A stretch of DNA of 64,000 nt from Hyperoodon ampullatus (lineage: Eukaryota; Chordata; Mammalia; Artiodactyla; Ziphiidae): positions 161,301,980 to 161,365,979 of the forward strand of contig OX457057.1 of assembly GCA_949752795.1 (NCBI GenBank). Reading direction: 5' to 3'. Positions 59,701 to 64,000 of the stretch are shown here, piece after piece. A program made the translations under genes and the position numbers. The notes beneath the pieces are model-generated. The model worked only from the letters and a program-made list of their open reading frames with translations, was not told the origin of the DNA and searched no databases. Numbering within the stretch: the first letter of the stretch is position 1; every line of letters starts with the position of its first letter.

Positions 59701-62700
59701 TTGTTTCCATCTCCGGGCTATTGTGAATAGAGCTGCAATGAACATTTTGGTACATGACTCTTTTTGAATTATGGTTTTCTCAGGGTATATGCCTAGTAGT
59801 GGGATTGCTGGGTCATATGGTAGTTCTATTTTTAGTTTTTTAAGGAACCTCCATACTGTTCTCCATAGTGGCTGTACCAATTCACATTCCCACCAGCAGT
59901 GCAAGAGTGTTCCCTTTTTTCCACACCCTCTCCAGCATTTATTGTTTCTAGATTTTTGGATGATGGCCATTCTGACTGGTGTGAGATGATATCTCATTGT
60001 AGTTTTGATTTGCATTTCTCTAATGATTAATGATGTTGAGCATTCTTTCATGTGTTTGTTGGCAGTCTGTATATCTTCTTTGGAGAAATGTCTATTTAGG
60101 TCTTCTGCCCATTTTTGGATTGGGTTGTTTGTTTTTTTGTTACTGAGCTGCATGAGCTGCTTATAAATTTTGGAGATTGATCCTTTGTCAGTTGCTTCAT
60201 TTGCAAATATTTTCTCCCATTCTGAGGGCTGTCTTTTGGTCTTGTTTATGGTTTCCTTTGCTGTGCAAAAGCTTTGAAGTTTCATTAGGTCCCATTTGTT
60301 TATTTTTGTTTTTATTTCCATTTCTCTAGGAGGTGGGTCAAAAAGGATCTTGCTGTGATTTATGTCATAGAGTGTTCTGCCTATGTTTTCCTCTAAGAGT
60401 TTGATAGTTTCTGGCCTTACATTTAGGTCTTTAATCCATTTTGAGCTTATTTTTGTGTATGGTGTTAGAGAGTGATCTAATCTCATACTTTTACATGTCC
60501 CTGTCCAGTTTTCCCAGCCAAAGTATGTTTTATCGCACCTATTTATTTCTTAGATATTTCTTAAATTCTATGACATTTAATCCATCCTAAACCTAAACAT
60601 GAAAATACAATTTGAGGATTTCAGCATTTATAGCTTAAAATAATGGGTATGCCAAGCTGCTCTAAGTGGTTATTTATACAACGGTAAACAACTGTTAAAA
60701 ATAAAAACAGGTACTATCAAAAGATTAGAATTTCATTTTCATGTGCAGATTGTACTGCTGCTAGACAGAACTGACAACTTGTCAAGTACATACCTATCAT
60801 CCACTGGTTTTCTCACACCACTATCTACAATCTACACCCAGTCCATCTCCTGCCAGTCCAAGTAGATGGAAATAACTAAACTAGTAATCATAAATGTCCT
60901 TTATTAATGAGATCACAAGCAACCCAAATGCTTATCTGATGAACTAAACAGTTTTATATGTTAAATAATCAAAAAATAGCAAATAAAATTACTTCAATAA
61001 CAGGTAGTAATTTAAAAATTTCTTCAGTAACAGGTAGAGATTTATCAACTTACTTTGCATCCTAGTCCTTATTCTTGTGGTTCGTTCAACCCGTTCCTGA
61101 TGATTTTTTTGATATCCCGAGCCTGAGACAATATCAAGATATCATTTCACATACTTTGAAAATGTATACTATACCTCAATGTTATAAGGTAAATTTATCA
61201 GAAAGGCAAAACAAATTTGGTGAGGAAAACAACCAAAGCACTAGGTTCAAAAGTAAAAGATAATGTCAAAGGATCACATCAGTGAGGATGAGTCACTTCC
61301 CACAGCAAAAAAGGCAGCAAATAAATACATAATCTCCTAATAGACAAAACTATGTACAAGTCCTTTGCTATGGTCTATGACTGCATTTATTAACACTTGA
61401 ACTTCATTAACACTTTGGTGTTAATTAAGAAGAAAAAGGTTAACCATTTACTTTTGTAAATAAATTATTTTCAGTAAAGTAGTCCTAAACACATTTCTAC
61501 ATCACAGAGTACCAATATTACATGTAGTATCAATTTGTGGTGGATTAAAAGGCAAAGAGGGTAAAATGACTTTGAATCCTATTCAAATTTTTGTCGGCTA
61601 GTAAGACTGGGTTGATTGATAAAAGAATAGACAACCAACCACTTACTTAGCACTAATGGTTGCTTATCAAAAGCTGTGAAGTCTCGACCTGAAACAGAAA
61701 ACAGAGATAAGGTCGTAGAAAATAAAGAACAGAAATAAAAACCATGAAGATGTTGCATAAACATTTTACTTGTTTACTACTGACACCAAAAACAAAAACA
61801 AAAAAAATTAAACCTTTCTTTCATCAGTCCCAAACATATACAATATATATGTATTTTCCCTCTTCTAAACTTCAAAATGTTCAGGAATTGGATAATAAGA
61901 AGCCAGCTTTAAGAGCAACGCCATCAAAATAAAAGCTAAATGTACTGAATGTTTACCAGGTACCAAGTATAATTTTATCAACTCTCACACTTTATGTGGT
62001 AGATACTATTATTCCTATTTTACAAATAAGTAAACTGAAATTGATAATTTTCCCCACGATTACATATGTAAAAGGTAGTAGGACTGAGATATAAACCCAG
62101 GCAGTTCATATATAACGGTATATACTATATAAGCAAATTTGTGAACACTGCAAAGTAGTTATGCAGTGCAAGATGCTACTTCATGTTTTGGGATGGTATT
62201 TAAGGACAACTATAAAATGATACAATGGGATAATTAGAAAATGTTATTACAAACAATTATAGCATGGTAAATTTGCAAATCTGCCTGAAGAAACAAGTTA
62301 CTTCTACCTACTGATACAAGTACCAATATAAATTTATGTTCAACTTATTTTCTGACTAAAAATGCAGTATGTGCTGGCTGTAACAGAAATACACCATTCT
62401 AGAAATGCATAACCTAAAAATTCATTAATATCTATTAAGTGCCTATTACGTGCAAAACATTGTAGGAAAACCATGGTGAATAAGACAGATAGATGTATAT
62501 TCCAGATTTGTTTTCAGTCTACACTAACAAAGAACTTTTTAAAAAACTAAACACACACTTTTTTGTATTGTCTTTCATTGACTCTGTGAAGTAATTTTTT
62601 AAAAACACCTTTGCTTTAGGGCTGCATCTTAGAATCAGTGGTATGACACAGTTTAACTGGATGGTTTTCTTTCTCAGTGATACATAAAAGCAATGGCATT

Positions 62701-62955
62701 TTAGATTCAAGGAAATATATACCTAATTGTATACAAACAACTCCATAACTGAAAAGTATACCATTGCATAAATATAGCATAATTAATATAGGGAGACACA
62801 TTTCAGAGCTTCCAAAGATCAAAGATTTAGAATAACAAAGGGCAAACATAAAGATAATCCAGAGAGTAATTTTCCATAAATGACTGATTTTTGTTTCACC
62901 TGCTTTTGTTTTGTCTCAGTTTTAATTCCAAACCCAGAACCAACTAAAAACTAAA

Positions 62956-62986
<31 letters not shown>

Positions 62987-63883
62987 TAAAGTGGAATTCT
63001 ATGAACACAGTGATTAGAAAACAGATTTCCAAAGACTTTTTTAAAAAAAATAGTCTCATATTTTTAAAACGGTATTGTGAAAGGAAAAAAAGTTCTTGAA
63101 GATTTTACATTTCAGGATATTTTTGGTTGACTAATAATTAATTTGAATTCTGTGACTTGATTTAAAAATGGAAAAAGAAAAAACAGTGTAATTTCTGCTT
63201 AACCTAAGAGATACATATCCATTGTAGATAATCTGCAAAATATAGGAAAAAAGTAAACGAAAAATGTCAACAACAATTCTACCATCCTGAACAAACACTG
63301 TTAGCATTTTAGTATATTACTTCCCGTTCTTTTCATGTGTGTTACATTTTCTCAATATTTTATTATGAAAATTTTCAAAGTTGTAAGCCGGGCTGTAAGA
63401 CTTTTATATACACACCAACTAACTTGCCATTAACTTTTTACTTTACCTGATTTACCACTTATTTATTCATCCTTCCAAACTTTTGCAACACAGTTTAAAT
63501 CATACCATATAAGTAGGCTCAAACTACTACATTAGTTAATTAAACTAAAACAATCAACAAATTTATATTGCAAACGAGGACATTCAACAAATCAAAGAAG
63601 GCAGTAGTTTTTTGTTTTTTTTAAATTCAAAATCAAGGTTGGGTACAGAGGTGATTAACTCAAGAACCAAATTCAAGATGCAAGATGAGGGTTTTTTTTA
63701 GCATTCATTATACCTCTTTTTCAACATTTTACATTAAACTGCAAAAGAAGATCTTCAAAAATAAGAATAGCATTTGACCACACCCACAGGTAGACTTTTA
63801 AGAGTAAAAATCATGGTTTTACTTACTTTGTGATGACTGCCAAAGTGATTCTGGATATTGACTTGATGATCTGGTGGTTTTGT
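49981..63883 (-). CDS. TOR1AIP1: TOR1AIP1 (LAP1), C-terminal coding part (five joined exons, 5' part off the right edge)
   Basis: Lamina-associated polypeptide 1 is a type II inner-nuclear-membrane protein. Its nucleoplasmic part binds lamins, and its perinuclear luminal domain activates torsin AAA+ ATPases by supplying an arginine finger. Exons in transcript order are 63883-63827, 61688-61647, 61122-61054, 53216-53160 and 50768-49981 (stop TAA at 49983-49981). Joined, they give about 337 in-frame residues, against 583 for human LAP1. They contain the end of the nucleoplasmic region, one membrane helix ([18 protein letters not shown]) and the full luminal domain. The motif [10 protein letters not shown] keeps the Arg equivalent to human R563, 20 residues before the C-terminus RGICL. 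TOR1AIP2 (LULL1) has a related luminal domain, but the upstream exons here match LAP1. No frameshift or missing key residue was seen. Confidence 0.95.
51350..51460 (-). mobile_element. MIR-like SINE fragment
   Basis: CTAGTGCTCTTCAGTTTAAG and ACGTCATTTAATAATTTAAT suggest the reversed 3' part of MIR. A matching core (AAGAAACTTGCCCCAAGGCT) lies at 52765, past the hAT-like element, so one MIR may have been split. Confidence 0.45.
51498..52717. mobile_element. hAT-like DNA transposon remnant, split by a CHR SINE
   Basis: The left end is CAGTTCTCAAAGTGTGG and the right end, reversed, is CAGTGATTCTCAGATTC, an imperfect inverted pair. GGGGGTCCTTGAGGTTAAAA and CTAAGATCTTATTTGCC near the left match the element at 14896. 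The middle has no intact transposase frame. The SINE at 52061 lies inside. Confidence 0.6.
52061..52429 (+). mobile_element. CHR SINE, long subtype
   Basis: It runs from GGGACTTCCCTGGTGGCGCA to CAGCCAAAAATAAATTAATA and A-rich tail. I see no clear target duplication. It is antisense within a TOR1AIP1 intron. Confidence 0.92.
53160..53216 (-). CDS. TOR1AIP1: TOR1AIP1 exon [14 protein letters not shown]
   Basis: This 57-base exon follows CTATCATTAG and completes Asn. It encodes [18 protein letters not shown] and leaves one base that completes Gln in the last exon. The donor is GTAAGT. Human LAP1 shows the same [13 protein letters not shown] block immediately before the membrane segment. Confidence 0.92.
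53217..54344. other. TOR1AIP1 intron, nothing recognised
   Basis: No repeat or exon is supported. The introns at 50769-51349 and 52860-53159 are equally featureless. Confidence 0.4.
54395..54591 (+). repeat. Direct repeat copy A flanking the L1 composite
   Basis: CCATCAGATAATGTTTATCT, CCATGGTTGCAAAGATCAAA and TAATAGTTATTATGAAACAT recur in order at 56881-57065. The copies are roughly 75-80% alike by eye. The similarity ends where L1 sequence begins. Confidence 0.8.
54595..56299 (+). mobile_element. Old L1, 5'-truncated (continues at 56809-56840)
   Basis: ORF2-derived phrases include ACAATAGCATCAAAAAGAAT, GCAATCTACAGATTCAGTGC, TGGACCCTTATACCATACAC and AATCCCACTTTTGGATATAT. Many stops are present. 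A younger L1 has inserted at its 3' end, after which the terminal phrase TACTTCAATAAAATAG resumes. Confidence 0.9.
56300..56808 (+). mobile_element. Younger L1 3' end nested in the old L1
   Basis: The 15 bp duplication AATG(C/T)ATGTCAATCA is at 56285-56299 and 56809-56823. The element opens AGATGAATTGATAAAGAAG and has GGCAGATGC-type 3' UTR sequence with TAGGATGGATAAACAACAAG, ending AATCAACTATACTTTAAC. Confidence 0.9.
56881..57065 (+). repeat. Direct repeat copy B flanking the L1 composite
   Basis: CCATCAAGATAATGTTTATC, CCATGGTTGCAAAGATCAAA and TAACAGTTATTATATACCAC mirror copy A at 54395-54591. Confidence 0.8.
57290..57540 (-). mobile_element. MIR SINE
   Basis: CTCATTAGAATAACCTAGTT, TTGAGGTTCACAAAGCTTAA and TGGGACTGGAACCCAATAGC fit a reversed MIR. 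Confidence 0.7.
57541..58600. other. TOR1AIP1 intron, unique apart from a 36 bp duplication
   Basis: No gene or named repeat; a perfect tandem duplication lies at 57901-57972. Confidence 0.45.
57901..57972 (+). repeat. Perfect 36 bp tandem duplication
   Basis: The unit beginning CTGCAATCTTCTACTCTGAT and ending CTTTCTTC at 57936 is repeated without change at 57937-57972. Confidence 0.95.
58622..58740 (+). mobile_element. Short older CHR-type SINE
   Basis: GGGAATTCCCTGGCGGTCCA opens it, with CTCACTGCCGAGGGCC and box B GGTTTGATCCC, ending GTGGCC plus A-tail. The target duplication AAT(G/A)ACAGCCA is at 58611-58621 and 58741-58751. Confidence 0.93.
58752..59129. other. TOR1AIP1 intron, nothing recognised
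   Basis: No supported feature. Confidence 0.4.
59130..60526 (-). mobile_element. L1, 5'-truncated, with open ORF2 C-terminus
   Basis: The minus strand carries the last 327 codons of the L1 ORF2 protein without a stop (60486-59503). Landmarks are the endonuclease/RT downstream region with [20 protein letters not shown], the cysteine motif area [20 protein letters not shown], and the end [14 protein letters not shown] 3' UTR and A-tail follow. It is 5'-truncated and so not autonomous. The open frame suggests a fairly young copy. It lies in the TOR1AIP1 intron in the gene's orientation. Confidence 0.93.
60527..61053. other. TOR1AIP1 intron, nothing recognised
   Basis: No repeat or exon is supported. 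Confidence 0.4.
61054..61122 (-). CDS. TOR1AIP1: TOR1AIP1 exon ending RIRTRMQ
   Basis: This 69-base exon follows TGTCTCAG and encodes [20 protein letters not shown] with flanking residues, then MQ, with one base left before the donor GTAAGT. Human LAP1 ends the same segment with RIRTRMQ. The basic tail of the nucleoplasmic domain is typical of chromatin- or lamin-facing regions. Confidence 0.88.
61647..61688 (-). CDS. TOR1AIP1: TOR1AIP1 small exon ([14 protein letters not shown])
   Basis: This 42-base exon follows CTGTTTCAG and completes a Ser codon. It encodes [13 protein letters not shown] and leaves one base before the donor GTAAGT. It aligns with human QNFTAHDKQPSVL. Its phase (2 in, 1 out) matches its neighbours, so skipping it would keep the frame. 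Confidence 0.88.
61930..62105 (-). mobile_element. MIR SINE
   Basis: TACCAGGTACCAAGTATAAT, CCTATTTTACAAATAAGTAA and GATATAAACCCAGGCAG follow a reversed MIR. Confidence 0.75.
62410..62530 (-). mobile_element. L2 LINE fragment
   Basis: ATTAAGTGCCTATTACGTGC and GGTGAATAAGACAGATAG resemble the reversed L2 3' end. Confidence 0.45.
62531..63239. other. TOR1AIP1 intron, nothing recognised except a TA run
   Basis: It holds only a (TA)n microsatellite at 62955-62990. Confidence 0.4.
63240..63400 (-). mobile_element. Possible decayed LINE fragment
   Basis: CTACCATCCTGAACAAACAC, TTAGCATTTTAGTATATTAC and TTTTCATGTGTGTTACATTT have the character of old reversed L1/HAL1 sequence. Weak. Confidence 0.3.
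63827..63883 (-). CDS. TOR1AIP1: TOR1AIP1 nucleoplasmic exon (first in window)
   Basis: This 57-base exon follows a strong acceptor (TTTTTTGTTTTTAG). It completes an Asp codon, encodes [18 protein letters not shown] and leaves one base before the donor GTAAGT. Human LAP1 reads [19 protein letters not shown]. It lies in the lamina-facing, low-complexity part of the protein. Confidence 0.9.
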
Positions 63884-64000
63884 CTAAAAACAAAAAAGAA
63901 ACATAGTATACTATAAAGCATATTTAACTTTCTAAGTGCACATTTAACCAGAGAACGATGAGTAATCAAAAGAGCAAAAATATTCAGATAAACCCCAGGG

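Overview
This is nuclear DNA of a mammal, almost certainly a cetacean and probably a toothed whale. The evidence is at least 22 copies of the tRNA-Glu-derived CHR SINE family of whales and hippos (body opening CTTCCCTGGTGGCGCAGTGG), several with near-perfect target-site duplications, together with cetartiodactyl-type L1 ends. I recognise no Alu, B1, Bov-B or carnivore SINE. There is no bacterial-style gene content, no CRISPR array, no tRNA or rRNA gene, and no operon.

Two protein-coding genes are present, both on the minus strand and head to tail. Right part (about 48.6-64.0 kb): the last five coding exons of TOR1AIP1 (LAP1, an inner-nuclear-membrane activator of torsin ATPases), covering the end of the lamina-facing region, the membrane helix and the whole luminal domain with its arginine finger. 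The 5' exons lie beyond the right edge. Left part (1-23.8 kb): the 5' end of CEP350 (a very large centrosomal and centriolar protein). It has a CpG-island promoter and non-coding exon 1 near 23.3-23.75 kb, a 13.7 kb first intron, and five coding exons between 9,602 and 1,826 encoding residues 1-338. The rest of CEP350 lies beyond the left edge. The gene pair and its order match the mammalian TOR1AIP1-CEP350 neighbourhood (human 1q25). All splice phases were checked by joining exons: every junction is in frame and every intron starts with GT and ends with AG.

The roughly 25 kb between the TOR1AIP1 3' end and the CEP350 promoter (about 23.9-48.6 kb) holds no gene that I can support. It is a layered record of repeats: MIR and L2 fragments, old L1, CHR SINEs, hAT-like DNA transposons, and AT-rich microsatellites grown inside L1 copies. 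Introns have the same make-up.

I see no evidence for a new multi-gene biological system. The observations most worth a second look are structural. An old L1 is bracketed by about 200 bp of diverged direct repeats. Two CHR SINEs appear to carry extra 3' sequence between body and A-tail. A 28 bp L1 insertion has a perfect 14 bp target duplication. A 36 bp perfect tandem duplication lies in a TOR1AIP1 intron. A tandem splice acceptor at the CEP350 start exon would decide whether a long exon-1 reading frame runs into the protein. Inverted SINE pairs flank exons or sit in a likely 3' UTR.
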